DNA of 64,000 nucleotides, from the NCBI GenBank assembly GCA_964441285.1, contig CAYTUK010000001.1:1-64000 (forward strand), read 5' to 3'. The position numbers and the translations under genes are program-made. This stretch comes from S010-25 sp964441285. GTDB lineage: Bacteria; Pseudomonadota; Gammaproteobacteria; SZUA-229. The notes below the pieces were generated by a model. The model was given only the letters and a program-made list of their open reading frames with translations, did not search any database and was not told where the DNA came from. Positions 17,685 through 26,804 of the stretch are shown one piece after another; position 1 is the stretch's first letter, and each line of letters begins with the position of its first letter.

Positions 17685-18464
17685 GTGTTTTCAGTGTTCC
17701 AAAAACTGGGTTATACCACGCTGTCAATGTTTCAGCGCCTGGGTCGTGGCAATGTATTTCTAATTCAGGTTTTGATGAGCTGTGTTAGTGTGCTGATTCG
17801 TCCTGGATTATTAATTCGGCAGATGTATTCGGTGGGTGTGCGAACACTGATTATTGTTGTTGTTGCTGGTCTATTTGTTGGCATGGTGATGGCGTTGCAA
17901 TCCTATTACGCACTGGTGGAGTTTGGTGCGGAAAATTCGGTTGGTGTCATGGTCGCTCTGGCTTTATTGCGCGAACTGGGGCCGGTGGTAACGGCACTAT
18001 TATTTGCAGGGCGTGCGGGTTCAGCATTAACGGCTGAAATTGGATTAATGAAAGCGACTGAGCAGCTTTCAGGGATGGAGATGATGGCGGTTGACCCTTT
18101 GAAGCGGGTGATTGCACCGCGTTTTATGGCGGGGGTACTCTCCATGCCGATGCTGGCGGTTATTTTCAGTGCTGTCGGTATGTTTGGAGCCTATCTTGTT
18201 GCTGTGCAATTGCTGGGACTGGATGTTGGAGCTTTCTGGTCACAGGCGCAGGCAAAAGTCGACCTGTATCACGATGTCTATAATGGCATACTTAAAAGTT
18301 TTGTGTTTGGTGTAGTTACGACCTGGATTGCTGTATTTGAAGGTTACGACTGTTTGCCTACCTCTGAAGGTCTGGGGCAGGCGACAACGCGGACAGTGGT
18401 GCACAGTTCAATTGCTATTCTATTTCTGGATTTTGTGCTTACTGCATTAATGTTTACGACGTAG
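17685..18464 (+). CDS. mlaE: Phospholipid transport permease MlaE
   Basis: Permease of the Mla system. The 259-residue protein has the MlaE-family hydrophobic segments and the conserved LRELGPVVTALLFAGRAGSA stretch (listed here up to its core), followed by a DPLKRVIAPR loop. It starts with GTG directly after the mlaF stop, so the two are translationally coupled. Works with MlaF (ATPase), MlaD (substrate ring) and MlaB (STAS), all encoded next to it. Confidence 0.95.
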   Translation: MFSVFQKLGYTTLSMFQRLGRGNVFLIQVLMSCVSVLIRPGLLIRQMYSVGVRTLIIVVVAGLFVGMVMALQSYYALVEFGAENSVGVMVALALLRELGPVVTALLFAGRAGSALTAEIGLMKATEQLSGMEMMAVDPLKRVIAPRFMAGVLSMPMLAVIFSAVGMFGAYLVAVQLLGLDVGAFWSQAQAKVDLYHDVYNGILKSFVFGVVTTWIAVFEGYDCLPTSEGLGQATTRTVVHSSIAILFLDFVLTALMFTT

Positions 18465-18537
18465 TAATTTACGACAGAGTAATTTACAACATAACGGATT
18501 ACCCGGAGCCTTTTTGCGTTATTTGCTGGAGTGATAA

Positions 18538-19008
18538 ATGAATACACGAAAATTTGAAATTATGGTTGGTCTGTTTGTTGCTGCAGCCATAGCAGCATTT
18601 TTTATGCTGGCGATGAGCGTCAGTAATATGAGTACTTATAGTGACAGTAAAGGTTATGTGGTAAAAGCCAGTTTTGATAATATAGGTGGGTTAAAAGTGC
18701 GTGCTCCCGTGTCAGCCAGTGGCGTGGTGGTTGGCCGTGTTACCGGCATAGACTATGATAGTAATAGTTATGAAGCCGTTGTGCGTATGAAAATAAATTC
18801 ACGCTATAACAAATTCCCCGTTGATACGGCTGCGAGTGTATTAACCGAAGGTTTGCTCGGAGAGCAATACATCGGTTTTTCCCCGGGCGCGGAGGATACC
18901 TATCTTAAGCAGGGTGATACCATTGAGCTAACACAGTCTGCCATTATTCTTGAGCAGATAATTGGCCAGTTTCTTTATGGTAAGGCGGATGCGGGAAAAA
19001 CTAAATAG
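18538..19008 (+). CDS. mlaD: Phospholipid-binding MCE protein MlaD
   Basis: Membrane-anchored ring protein of the Mla system, 156 residues. One N-terminal membrane segment (residues about 8-28) is followed by an MCE domain with the FDNIGGLKVRAPVSASGV stretch and EGLLGEQYIGFSPG. It lies between mlaE and mlaC in the standard operon order. Confidence 0.95.
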   Translation: MNTRKFEIMVGLFVAAAIAAFFMLAMSVSNMSTYSDSKGYVVKASFDNIGGLKVRAPVSASGVVVGRVTGIDYDSNSYEAVVRMKINSRYNKFPVDTAASVLTEGLLGEQYIGFSPGAEDTYLKQGDTIELTQSAIILEQIIGQFLYGKADAGKTK

Positions 19009-19031
19009 AACGCTAAAAGGGTTAACGAATA

Positions 19032-19679
19032 ATGAAAATGATGTTTAGAAAATGGTCTCATCACGGCGCATTTTTAATTCTTTTGACCGGTGCGATAATC
19101 AGTGTGCGCAGTGTTGCGGCTGAAATAAAGTCGCCGGTTGAATTATTAAAAGGTATTTCCAACCAGGTGATTAAGATACTGGTTGATGATGCCGATCAGT
19201 TAAAGGCAAATCCTGACAAGGTATATAGTATTGTTAATAACTATATATTACCGCATCTTGATGCCATCACTATGGCAAAATTGGCGCTAGGGAAAAACTG
19301 GCGTAAAGCAAGTCGAGCTCAAAAGCTGGAATTTGTTAATGAATTTAGAATGTTGCTGGTAAGAACCTACAGTAAGTCGTTGCTTGAATTTAAAAATCAA
19401 CGGATTAGTTTTTCTCCAGTGGAGCTGCCTGAGGGTGCAAAAATTGTTTCTGTGAGAGCAAAGGTGAGCCAGCCGGGAGGCCCGTCTATCCCTTTAGCTT
19501 ATCGTATGCGGCTTAAAAATAATGCGTGGAAGGTGTACGATATTTCTATTGATGGTATTAGTCTTGTGACTAGCTACCGTGGTACCTTTACACAGCAAGT
19601 TCGACGAGGCGGAATCAGTGGTTTATTGATATATTTGCGTTCTAAAAACAATGCAGCAGCTTCTTCAGGTGCGGGTTAA
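19032..19679 (+). CDS. mlaC: Periplasmic phospholipid carrier MlaC
   Basis: Shuttles phospholipid between the outer-membrane MlaA complex (not in the window) and MlaFEDB. The 215-residue protein has a signal peptide ending near SVAAE and the family features LDAITMAKLALGKNWRKAS and VYDISIDGISLVTSYRGTF. Its end overlaps the longest possible mlaB frame, but not the mlaB start chosen here. Confidence 0.95.
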   Translation: MKMMFRKWSHHGAFLILLTGAIISVRSVAAEIKSPVELLKGISNQVIKILVDDADQLKANPDKVYSIVNNYILPHLDAITMAKLALGKNWRKASRAQKLEFVNEFRMLLVRTYSKSLLEFKNQRISFSPVELPEGAKIVSVRAKVSQPGGPSIPLAYRMRLKNNAWKVYDISIDGISLVTSYRGTFTQQVRRGGISGLLIYLRSKNNAAASSGAG

Positions 19680-19725
19680 TAATGTCTGCGGGGTTTTTTG
19701 TGTATTTAGTGTGCGGTTTATCTTA

Positions 19726-20052
19726 ATGGAAGCAACGGCTCAGGCAAGTATCCGTCTGCTGGATAAACAGTGTTTTGAGCTGCAGGGGCGGCTTGATTTT
19801 TCCTCGGTTCCTGCGCTGCTTACAGCAGCGGTAAACGATTTACCTCTAACCAATGAAAACACTGGGTTTGAGGTCGACTTGTTAAAAGTTGAGCACAGTA
19901 ATAGTGCGGGTATCGCGATGCTGCTGGAACTGAACCGGATTGGATTGGGATTAAATAAATCCATGCGAATTAAAAACATGCCAGAGCAGATGGAAGTTAT
20001 TGCGCGGGTGCATGGTGTCGACGAACTTTTGAATGCCCTGTTTGAGGGTTAG
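19726..20052 (+). CDS. mlaB: STAS-domain protein MlaB
   Basis: Cytoplasmic STAS protein that stabilises and activates MlaF. From the ATG at 19726 it is 108 residues, with the STAS pattern FELQGRLDFSSVPALL and the motif VEHSNSAGIAMLLEL, whose serine-threonine-like position is S-N-S-A-G. An ATG at 19651 inside mlaC would add 25 residues with no domain. No clear ribosome-binding site is seen before 19726. The ibaG gene that follows mlaB in E. coli is absent here; murA comes next after 127 bases. Confidence 0.88.
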   Translation: MEATAQASIRLLDKQCFELQGRLDFSSVPALLTAAVNDLPLTNENTGFEVDLLKVEHSNSAGIAMLLELNRIGLGLNKSMRIKNMPEQMEVIARVHGVDELLNALFEG

Positions 20053-20179
20053 GCGTATCATGAATCAACTCCATGCACCGAGTTAATGTCAGATAGCTCC
20101 GTATCAGCCAGTTTAGTCTGTAATAACACTTTCTCTCTGGATATCTAAACGATAGTAATTTAAGAACGTAAATTTCTGT

Positions 20180-21439
20180 ATGAATAAATTAATGATTAAT
20201 GGTGGTGTCTGCCTGGAAGGAGAAATTCGAATATCCGGCGCTAAAAATGCGGTATTGCCCATTCTCGCAGCAACACTGCTTGCCGATAGTCCTGTTATTG
20301 TTGAAAATGTTCCTCATCTGCATGATGTTACCACAACAGTTGAATTGCTCGGTTGCATGGGCGTAATGGTCAGCATTGATGAAAAGCTTAGTGTGGAAGT
20401 CGATGTCTCAACCATCAAAAACTACACCGCGCCTTATCACCTGGTGAAAACCATGCGTTCATCCATTCTAGTGCTGGGCCCGTTGCTGGCACGTTTTGGT
20501 CAGGCAGAAGTATCATTACCTGGTGGTTGTGCAATCGGTTCTCGCCCGGTTGATCTGCATATCAAAGGGCTACAGGAAATGGGTGCAATAATTGAAGTCA
20601 ATAATGGCTACATCCATGCTAAAGCTGAACGGCTAAAAGGGACGCATTTAATTTTGGACATGGTGACTGTTACCGGTACGGAAAATCTGATGATGGCCGC
20701 ATCGCTGGCAGAAGGTGTGACGATTATTGAGAATGCGGCAAGAGAGCCTGAGGTTGTTGACCTGGCAAAATTTATTAACACGATGGGGGGCAGAATAACG
20801 GGTGCAGGTACAGATACTATAACGATTGAAGGTGTCAAACGTCTGACTGGTAAGCGTTATCGTGTTTTGCCTGACAGAATCGAAACGGGAACGTATCTGG
20901 TCGCGGCAGCCATTACCGGGGGCAAAATCAAAGTTAAAGATACTCGCCCTAAGCTGCTTGATGCCGTCATTGAAAAATTAAAAGAAGCGGGCGCAAGCAT
21001 AGAAGTGGGTGAAGACTGGATATCGCTGGATATGCAAGGCCGACGCCCAAAATCTGTTAGCATACGTACCGCTCCCTATCCCGCTTTCCCTACCGATATG
21101 CAGGCGCAGTTTGTGGCATTAAATACGGTTGCTGATGGTACCGCGACGATAATAGAAACGGTTTTTGAAAATCGTTTTATGCACGTTCAGGAACTAAAGC
21201 GTATGGGAGCAAATATTGAGGTTGAAGGGAATACCGCCATTATCCGAGGTATTGATAAACTGACAGCGGCACCCGTCATGGCAACAGATTTACGCGCATC
21301 AGCCAGTTTGATCATTGCCGGTCTGGTTGCCGAAGGCGAAACTGAAGTGCAACGTATTTATCATATCGACCGTGGTTATGAAAATATTGAAGAGAAGCTA
21401 GCACTGCTAGGTGCAAAAATTCGCCGCACCCCGGAGTAG
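20180..21439 (+). CDS. murA: UDP-N-acetylglucosamine 1-carboxyvinyltransferase
   Basis: First committed step of peptidoglycan precursor synthesis, adding enolpyruvate to UDP-GlcNAc. The 419-residue protein has the usual length and carries the catalytic cysteine at 117 in PGGCAIGSRPVDLH, the residue alkylated by fosfomycin in characterised enzymes, together with the SGAKNAVLPILAAT start motif. It separates the mla operon from the his genes. Confidence 0.97.
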   Translation: MNKLMINGGVCLEGEIRISGAKNAVLPILAATLLADSPVIVENVPHLHDVTTTVELLGCMGVMVSIDEKLSVEVDVSTIKNYTAPYHLVKTMRSSILVLGPLLARFGQAEVSLPGGCAIGSRPVDLHIKGLQEMGAIIEVNNGYIHAKAERLKGTHLILDMVTVTGTENLMMAASLAEGVTIIENAAREPEVVDLAKFINTMGGRITGAGTDTITIEGVKRLTGKRYRVLPDRIETGTYLVAAAITGGKIKVKDTRPKLLDAVIEKLKEAGASIEVGEDWISLDMQGRRPKSVSIRTAPYPAFPTDMQAQFVALNTVADGTATIIETVFENRFMHVQELKRMGANIEVEGNTAIIRGIDKLTAAPVMATDLRASASLIIAGLVAEGETEVQRIYHIDRGYENIEEKLALLGAKIRRTPE

Positions 21440-21514
21440 TGATTTCACTCTTTGTAACCAGTAAGTTATCCGATAGCAAATAACCTGACATAAACACACA
21501 GTCGAATCGAGATT

Positions 21515-22135
21515 ATGATTACCATTGCCCTTTCCAAAGGTCGAATTTTTAAAGAGACATTACCGTTGCTGGCTGCGGCAGACATTATTCCGCTTGACGA
21601 TCCTGAAAAGAGCCGTAAGTTAATTATTGATACCAATCATAAAGATGTAAAGTTGTTGATTATTCGTGCCACAGATGTACCAACCTACGTGCAATTTGGT
21701 GCAGCTGACTTGGGCGTGGCAGGTAAAGATGTATTAATGGAGCATGGTGGTGAGGGATTATATGAGCCACTGGATTTAAAAATTGCCCAATGTCGGTTAA
21801 TGACTGCTGGCTTGATTGAGCCTAAACCGCGCACCAGCGGTCGGTTGCGGGTGGCTACAAAATTTACCCATATTGCAAAACGCTATTTTGAATCGCGTGG
21901 CGAGCAGATTGAGCTCATCAAACTTTATGGTTCAATGGAGCTAGCACCAATCGTTGGTTTATCCGATTTAATTGTTGATGTGGTTGATACTGGCGACACG
22001 CTCAGGACGAATGGTTTAACGCCAGTGGATCATATTGCGGATATTAGTTCACGGCTGGTAGTGAACAGGGCTGCAATGAAACTGAAGCATGCGCGCATTT
22101 CAGGCATTATTGAACAGATTCGAAAAGTGGTTTAA
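21515..22135 (+). CDS. hisG: ATP phosphoribosyltransferase, short form
   Basis: First step of histidine synthesis. The 206-residue protein is the short HisG form, lacking the C-terminal regulatory domain of the long type; in characterised systems this form needs HisZ, which is not in this window. Motifs include ALSKGRIFKETLPLL, the GAADLGVAGKDVL stretch and the phosphoribosyl-binding DVVDTGDTLRTNGL. hisD starts eight bases after its stop. Confidence 0.95.
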   Translation: MITIALSKGRIFKETLPLLAAADIIPLDDPEKSRKLIIDTNHKDVKLLIIRATDVPTYVQFGAADLGVAGKDVLMEHGGEGLYEPLDLKIAQCRLMTAGLIEPKPRTSGRLRVATKFTHIAKRYFESRGEQIELIKLYGSMELAPIVGLSDLIVDVVDTGDTLRTNGLTPVDHIADISSRLVVNRAAMKLKHARISGIIEQIRKVV

Positions 22136-22143
22136 ATGGTCTC

Positions 22144-23454
22144 ATGCTAAAAATTAAACAACTCTCGTGGCAGGAAGAAAATTTCTTACAGCAGCTTGAT
22201 ACGCTGCTTGCCTGGGAAATGAACATTGATGGTAATGTTGCACAAACGGTGACTGAAATACTGGCCGATATAAAAAAACGCGGTGATCAGGCGTTACTGG
22301 AATACACTAATCGGTTTGATCGTATGCATCTGGTTTCTGCTGCAGCACTGGAACTTGATTCTGTGCAGTTGCAGCAAGCGTTACAATCTATCGATAAAGG
22401 TCAGCGTGCTGCGCTTGAGAAATCAGCAGAACGCATCCGTCTTTATGCGGCGCGACAGAAAATAGAATCGTGGTCATATACTGAAGCAGACGGGACGGTA
22501 CTGGGGCAAAAAATCACCCCAATGGACCGTGTTGGTTTGTATGTACCGGGTGGTAAAGCGGCGTATCCATCGTCCGTACTAATGAATGCAATTCCGGCGA
22601 AAGTGGCCGGTGTAGCAGAATTAATCATGGTTGTACCAACGCCCGATGGGAAGAGAAATAAGCTGGTACTTGCCGCTGCCGCTATTGCTGGTGTTGACCG
22701 TGTATTTACTGTCGGCGGCGCGCAGGCGGTTGGGGCACTAGCGTATGGAACAGAAACAGTTCCAAAAGTGGACAAGATTACTGGCCCCGGTAATTCGTAT
22801 GTCGCTACCGCGAAACGCATGGTGTTTGGTATTGTCGGCATTGATATGATTGCTGGTCCATCGGAAATACTGGTGATCTGTGACGGTAAAACAAATCCTG
22901 ACTGGATTGCAATGGATTTGTTTTCACAGGCAGAACACGATGAAGAGGCACAATCAATTTTGGTTTGTACGGATGACAATTTTATTGAGCAAGTAAAAAT
23001 CAGTATGGACAAACTGTTGCAGAAAATGCCCCGTAAAGTAATTATACAGGCCTCGCTGGAAAATCGTGCGATCTTTATTAAAGCCAGAGATATGGACTCG
23101 GCAATTGAAATCGCTAATCATATTGCACCGGAACATCTTGAGTTGTCGGTTGATGATGCACCGCGATGGGCGCAAAAAATTCGTCATGCCGGGGCTATTT
23201 TTATGGGGCGTTATACGGCTGAAGCACTAGGTGATTATTGTGCCGGCCCCAACCATGTTTTACCCACTTCAGGCACCGCAAGATTTTCTTCACCATTAGG
23301 TGTCTATGACTTCCAGAAACGTTCCAGTTTAATTGGCTGTTCAGCAGAAGGTGCATCAGTACTGGGCAAAGTGGCATCATCATTGGCGCATGGCGAAGGC
23401 CTGACTGCGCACGCGAGATCGGCAGAATACCGCATTAAAGCTGCATCAACTTAA
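22144..23454 (+). CDS. hisD: Histidinol dehydrogenase
   Basis: Zinc enzyme for the last two oxidations of histidine synthesis. The 436-residue protein has the family signature around DKITGPGNSYVATAKRMV and GIDMIAGPSEILVI, the zinc-ligand stretch SQAEHDEEAQS and the late HVLPTSGTARF motif. It is directly behind hisG; hisC follows further on, after the convergent hsp20. Confidence 0.97.
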   Translation: MLKIKQLSWQEENFLQQLDTLLAWEMNIDGNVAQTVTEILADIKKRGDQALLEYTNRFDRMHLVSAAALELDSVQLQQALQSIDKGQRAALEKSAERIRLYAARQKIESWSYTEADGTVLGQKITPMDRVGLYVPGGKAAYPSSVLMNAIPAKVAGVAELIMVVPTPDGKRNKLVLAAAAIAGVDRVFTVGGAQAVGALAYGTETVPKVDKITGPGNSYVATAKRMVFGIVGIDMIAGPSEILVICDGKTNPDWIAMDLFSQAEHDEEAQSILVCTDDNFIEQVKISMDKLLQKMPRKVIIQASLENRAIFIKARDMDSAIEIANHIAPEHLELSVDDAPRWAQKIRHAGAIFMGRYTAEALGDYCAGPNHVLPTSGTARFSSPLGVYDFQKRSSLIGCSAEGASVLGKVASSLAHGEGLTAHARSAEYRIKAAST

Positions 23455-23560
23455 CACTGAACGCAAGTCGAAAAATGCCCAGCTAAATCTCTCCTCGTAC
23501 TGACAGGTTCAACTGGGACTTTTGCATTTTATATAACAAAATCGCAGTATCAGCGTCTAA

Positions 23561-24001
23561 TTAATGTTGTACCTCAATACGACGCGACAGTGCAACTTCC
23601 TGTTTAGGAATAGTAATCGTTAATACGCCATGTTCTGATTTTGCTGCAATTTTATCCCCGTCAGCGCTATCTGGTAAGGTGAAACGGCGATAAAAAGTTC
23701 CACTTTGTCGTTCTGTGCGGTGGTAGTTCCCTTCGGCTTCCACAGTCTCAGTATTGCGCTCACCTTTAATCGTTAACACGCCTTTTTCCATTGAAATATC
23801 AATTTCATCTGGATTAACGCCGGGAATGTCTGCGACCAGTTTAAATGCATTATCATTTTCACTAATATCAACGGAGGGAGCCCAGTTTGCGGTGGCAACA
23901 TTTGCATCGTCACTACTCAAGCGAGTCAGTTCCGAGTTAACCAGCTCGCGCTGAAGTTGATTAAACAGGTTCCAGGGGTTGTTGTATTGAATTAAGCTCA
24001 T
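23561..24001 (-). CDS. Small heat shock protein, Hsp20/alpha-crystallin family
   Basis: ATP-independent chaperone that holds unfolding proteins. The 146-residue protein has a short N-terminal region, an alpha-crystallin domain (residues about 40-140) with VADIPGVNPDEIDI and the GVLTITIPK motif, and a short C-terminal tail. It is transcribed against the his genes on both sides and has its own heat-shock-like promoter and a strong GAGGAG ribosome-binding site. Confidence 0.95.
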   Translation of the reverse strand: MSLIQYNNPWNLFNQLQRELVNSELTRLSSDDANVATANWAPSVDISENDNAFKLVADIPGVNPDEIDISMEKGVLTIKGERNTETVEAEGNYHRTERQSGTFYRRFTLPDSADGDKIAAKSEHGVLTITIPKQEVALSRRIEVQH

Positions 24002-24038
24002 GGTATTTTCTCCTCAGATGGTTTCTTGTTACAGAATA

Positions 24039-24066
24039 ATCTAAGGTTGTTTTTATATTTTTCAAG
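24039..24066 (-). promoter_or_regulatory. Sigma-32-like heat shock promoter of hsp20
   Basis: On the minus strand CTTGAAA (plus-strand 24060-24066) is followed after exactly 13 bases by CCTTAGAT (24039-24046). The sigma-32 consensus is CTTGAAA, 13-17 bases, CCCCATNT: the -35 is perfect and the -10 agrees at 5 of 7 fixed positions. It lies 38 bases upstream of the hsp20 start codon. Confidence 0.6.
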
Positions 24067-24197
24067 GCCTGTTTAATTTTTTTATGTAATCTTGATATGT
24101 ATGAATAATGTGAGTGCGTTTGATTGTTGAAATACAGTTTTTATTCCTTTGTGCCAACCACGTATAATGTTAGTAGATTAATTATTTTGGAGTAACT

Positions 24198-25274
24198 GTG
24201 CAAAAAGAGTTAACAGACTGGGTACGCCCAGAAATAAAAAAACTGGTGGCCTATCCTGTTGCTAATGCAGATGGTTTGATCAAACTGGATGCAATGGAAA
24301 ACCCGTATGGACTTCCACATTCATTGCAGCAGGCATTGTTACAGCGCCTGGTATCGGCTCCATTAAATCGTTATCCAGATCCTGGGGCTAAAGTATTAAC
24401 CAAAATATTAATTAAACAAATGGATATACCCGTAGAGAAAGCGGTCATTCTTGGCAACGGCTCAGATGAGCTGATACAACTATTAGTGATGGCTGTTGCT
24501 CGACCAGGAGCCTGTTTATTGTCCTTTGAGCCAGGTTTTGTGATGTATCGGATGATTGCAGAATTTGTGGGTGTGCAGTACATTGGCGTGCCATTAACAA
24601 CAGATTTTAATCTGGATATGGCGGTAACCTGCGAAGCAATAAAAAGATACCAGCCAGCAATTATTTTTATCGCTTATCCAAATAACCCCAGCGCCAATTT
24701 ATTTAATGCCGACAACATTGAAGAAATTATCCGGCTTGCACCGGGCCTGGTTGTTGTGGATGAAGCCTATCATCCGTTTGCGCAAACCAGTTTTATGCCA
24801 AAGCTGACAGAGTTTGATAATTTGCTGATTTTACGCACCGTATCAAAAATGGGGCTGGCAGGTATACGGCTGGGCCTGTTATGTGGTTTGCCAAAAATTA
24901 TAAATGAAATTGACAAGATTCGACTGCCTTACAACATTAATGTTCTAACGCAAACGGTGGCTTTATATGTATTCGAAAATATAACCATACTGGAGCAGCA
25001 GGCATCTCAAATTCGACAACAGAGATCCAGAGTTTATACTGCAATGCAGGCGATTTCAGCGCTTGAAGTGTTTCCAAGTCAGGCAAATTTTATTTTATTT
25101 CGGGTGCTCAATAAAGCGGCCGATAATGTTTTTGAATTGATAAAAAGAGCCGGCGTTTTAATTAAAAACATGAAGGCTGAACAGGGCGCGTTGAAACATT
25201 GTCTGCGGGTAACAATTGGTACACCGGAGGAAAATGATGCATTTTTAGCCGCACTTGAAACGGCGTTGAATTAG
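24198..25274 (+). CDS. hisC: Histidinol-phosphate aminotransferase
   Basis: PLP-dependent transamination of imidazole acetol phosphate in histidine synthesis. The 358-residue protein is a fold-type I aminotransferase with the start motif KLDAMENPYGLP, the NNPSANLF stretch, VVVDEAYHPF, and the PLP lysine in TVSKMGLAGIRLG. It continues the his series after the inserted convergent hsp20. Confidence 0.95.
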   Translation: MQKELTDWVRPEIKKLVAYPVANADGLIKLDAMENPYGLPHSLQQALLQRLVSAPLNRYPDPGAKVLTKILIKQMDIPVEKAVILGNGSDELIQLLVMAVARPGACLLSFEPGFVMYRMIAEFVGVQYIGVPLTTDFNLDMAVTCEAIKRYQPAIIFIAYPNNPSANLFNADNIEEIIRLAPGLVVVDEAYHPFAQTSFMPKLTEFDNLLILRTVSKMGLAGIRLGLLCGLPKIINEIDKIRLPYNINVLTQTVALYVFENITILEQQASQIRQQRSRVYTAMQAISALEVFPSQANFILFRVLNKAADNVFELIKRAGVLIKNMKAEQGALKHCLRVTIGTPEENDAFLAALETALN

Positions 25275-25371
25275 CATTTTTGCACGCAGCAGGCGACGGC
25301 TGAAAATGATTAAAGGCATGTTGACTGTTAAAAGTTTGAGCGTCCGCCACAGGTGCTGTGTAGTGGTTTAT

Positions 25372-26226
25372 TTACGCCTGTTTAGAAAAACTCAACATGC
25401 CTTTAATGGCCTGCTGTAAATCTGCAGGGTATACCAGTGTTTTCGTATTCTGGGATTGTGACAGGCTGCTAATTGAATCAATATAACGCTCTCCCAGTAA
25501 ATACATAACCGGTAATTCACTATCAATTGATGTTGTAACTTTGCGGATTGCAGTTGCCGATGCCTCGGCGAGTAGAATGGTTGCGTCTGCATTTTTGCGT
25601 GAGGCTTCAAGTTTTCCTTCAGCTTCTAAAATCATTGCCTGCTTTTCACCTTCGGCAGTGGTTACTGCAGCACGACGAGAGCGTTCAGCCGCGGCCTGTT
25701 CTTCCATCGCCTTTTGCATCGTTGATGATGGGTTGATGTCCTGAATCTCTACAGTTTTTATAACGATTCCCCAGTCAGAAATTTCATCCGAAATGTTATT
25801 TTTTAACGCGGATTTTATTCTCTCGCGTGAGGATAAGGCCTCGTCGAGTTTCATCTCACCGATAATCGCCCGCAGCGATGTCTGGATTAAAGTTTGAATT
25901 GCAAAGGTATAGTCTTCCACGCCATAGACGGCTTTTTGTGGGCTAACAATGTTAATATAGGCCACCGCATTAGTCATGATGACGGCGTTATCTTCGGTGA
26001 TTACTTCCTGGGATGGAATGTCCAGGACAATATCTTTCGTCACAATTTTATAAGAAATACTGTCAATATACGGGATAATAAGATTAAGTCCCGGGTTGAG
26101 CGTGTCGTGGTATTTCCCCAGTCGTTGGATTACGTATTTTTTCCCCTGAGGGACAATGCAGACCCCCATAGAAAGCGTAATAATAACAACAATCAGTAAG
26201 GCTATTATAATATATAAAATTTGCAT
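25372..26226 (-). CDS. SPFH-domain membrane protein (QmcA/stomatin family)
   Basis: Membrane scaffold of the SPFH/band-7 family. The 284-residue protein has one N-terminal membrane segment (residues about 4-26), an SPFH domain starting VVPQGKKYVIQRLGKY-like, a long alanine- and glutamate-rich coiled coil (EEQAAAERSRRAAVTTAEGE) and a short C-terminal tail. It starts three bases after the NfeD gene ends, the usual pair. In E. coli the homologue QmcA is linked to the FtsH quality-control complex. Confidence 0.93.
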   Translation of the reverse strand: MQILYIIIALLIVVIITLSMGVCIVPQGKKYVIQRLGKYHDTLNPGLNLIIPYIDSISYKIVTKDIVLDIPSQEVITEDNAVIMTNAVAYINIVSPQKAVYGVEDYTFAIQTLIQTSLRAIIGEMKLDEALSSRERIKSALKNNISDEISDWGIVIKTVEIQDINPSSTMQKAMEEQAAAERSRRAAVTTAEGEKQAMILEAEGKLEASRKNADATILLAEASATAIRKVTTSIDSELPVMYLLGERYIDSISSLSQSQNTKTLVYPADLQQAIKGMLSFSKQA

Positions 26227-26229
26227 TTT

Positions 26230-26700
26230 TTAGTCTCTTATAATTTTATTAACAACGAGTTTATTCCCCATAATCTCTGCTATTTTAACACGATCACCGG
26301 GCAATAAGGGATCCTCGGAAAATGTTTCCCATTGTTGTTCTCCCAGTACGGGGATAGAAAATTGTATACGCCCATGACCATTTACCTTGTTGTGTTCTAT
26401 GACGGTTGCCGTTTTACCAAGTATTGATTCCTGCGCCATACCGGCATGACTTTTGGTTGTAATTCTGGGTGAGATAAATTTGAACCAGGCAACGAGACAG
26501 CTGATCGACAGAAATATCCAGATTAATAACTGTGCATTAAAACTGAGAGTAACCAGAGACAGTATAATCCCGACCACAATTGCGCTAACGCCTAACCAGA
26601 GCAGAAAGAAGCTGGGGATAAAAATTTCAAGCACGGATAAAATCAGGCCGAATACAACCCAGTGCCAGTATAGTACGTGTGAATCGAACCAGTTAATCAT
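26230..26700 (-). CDS. NfeD family membrane protein
   Basis: Short NfeD protein (YbbJ-like), 156 residues. Two or three hydrophobic segments (about 13-80) are followed by a soluble OB-fold domain (GKTATVIEHNKVNGHGRIQF). NfeD proteins partner SPFH proteins, and here the SPFH gene follows directly. It follows degS after about 100 bases. Confidence 0.92.
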   Translation of the reverse strand: MINWFDSHVLYWHWVVFGLILSVLEIFIPSFFLLWLGVSAIVVGIILSLVTLSFNAQLLIWIFLSISCLVAWFKFISPRITTKSHAGMAQESILGKTATVIEHNKVNGHGRIQFSIPVLGEQQWETFSEDPLLPGDRVKIAEIMGNKLVVNKIIRD

Positions 26701-26804
26701 ATTTTCCTCATTTTTAAGTATGGTGGCAACGCGCGTGTCTTGTTGCCGTTATCTGCTGCGGGGTGATAAATGTTTTAGCAGTCAGGTTGTTGTCGATGCG
26801 TTCA

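Noticed and set aside
20053..20179. Looked for ibaG (BolA family) between mlaB and murA as in E. coli
   Set aside because: The 127-base gap is too short for it and no BolA-like frame is present.
23463..23545. Stem between AAAATGCCCAG and CTGGG...GCATTTT after hisD, considered as a terminator
   Set aside because: Needs a seven-base bulge and a loop of about 30 bases; not convincing.
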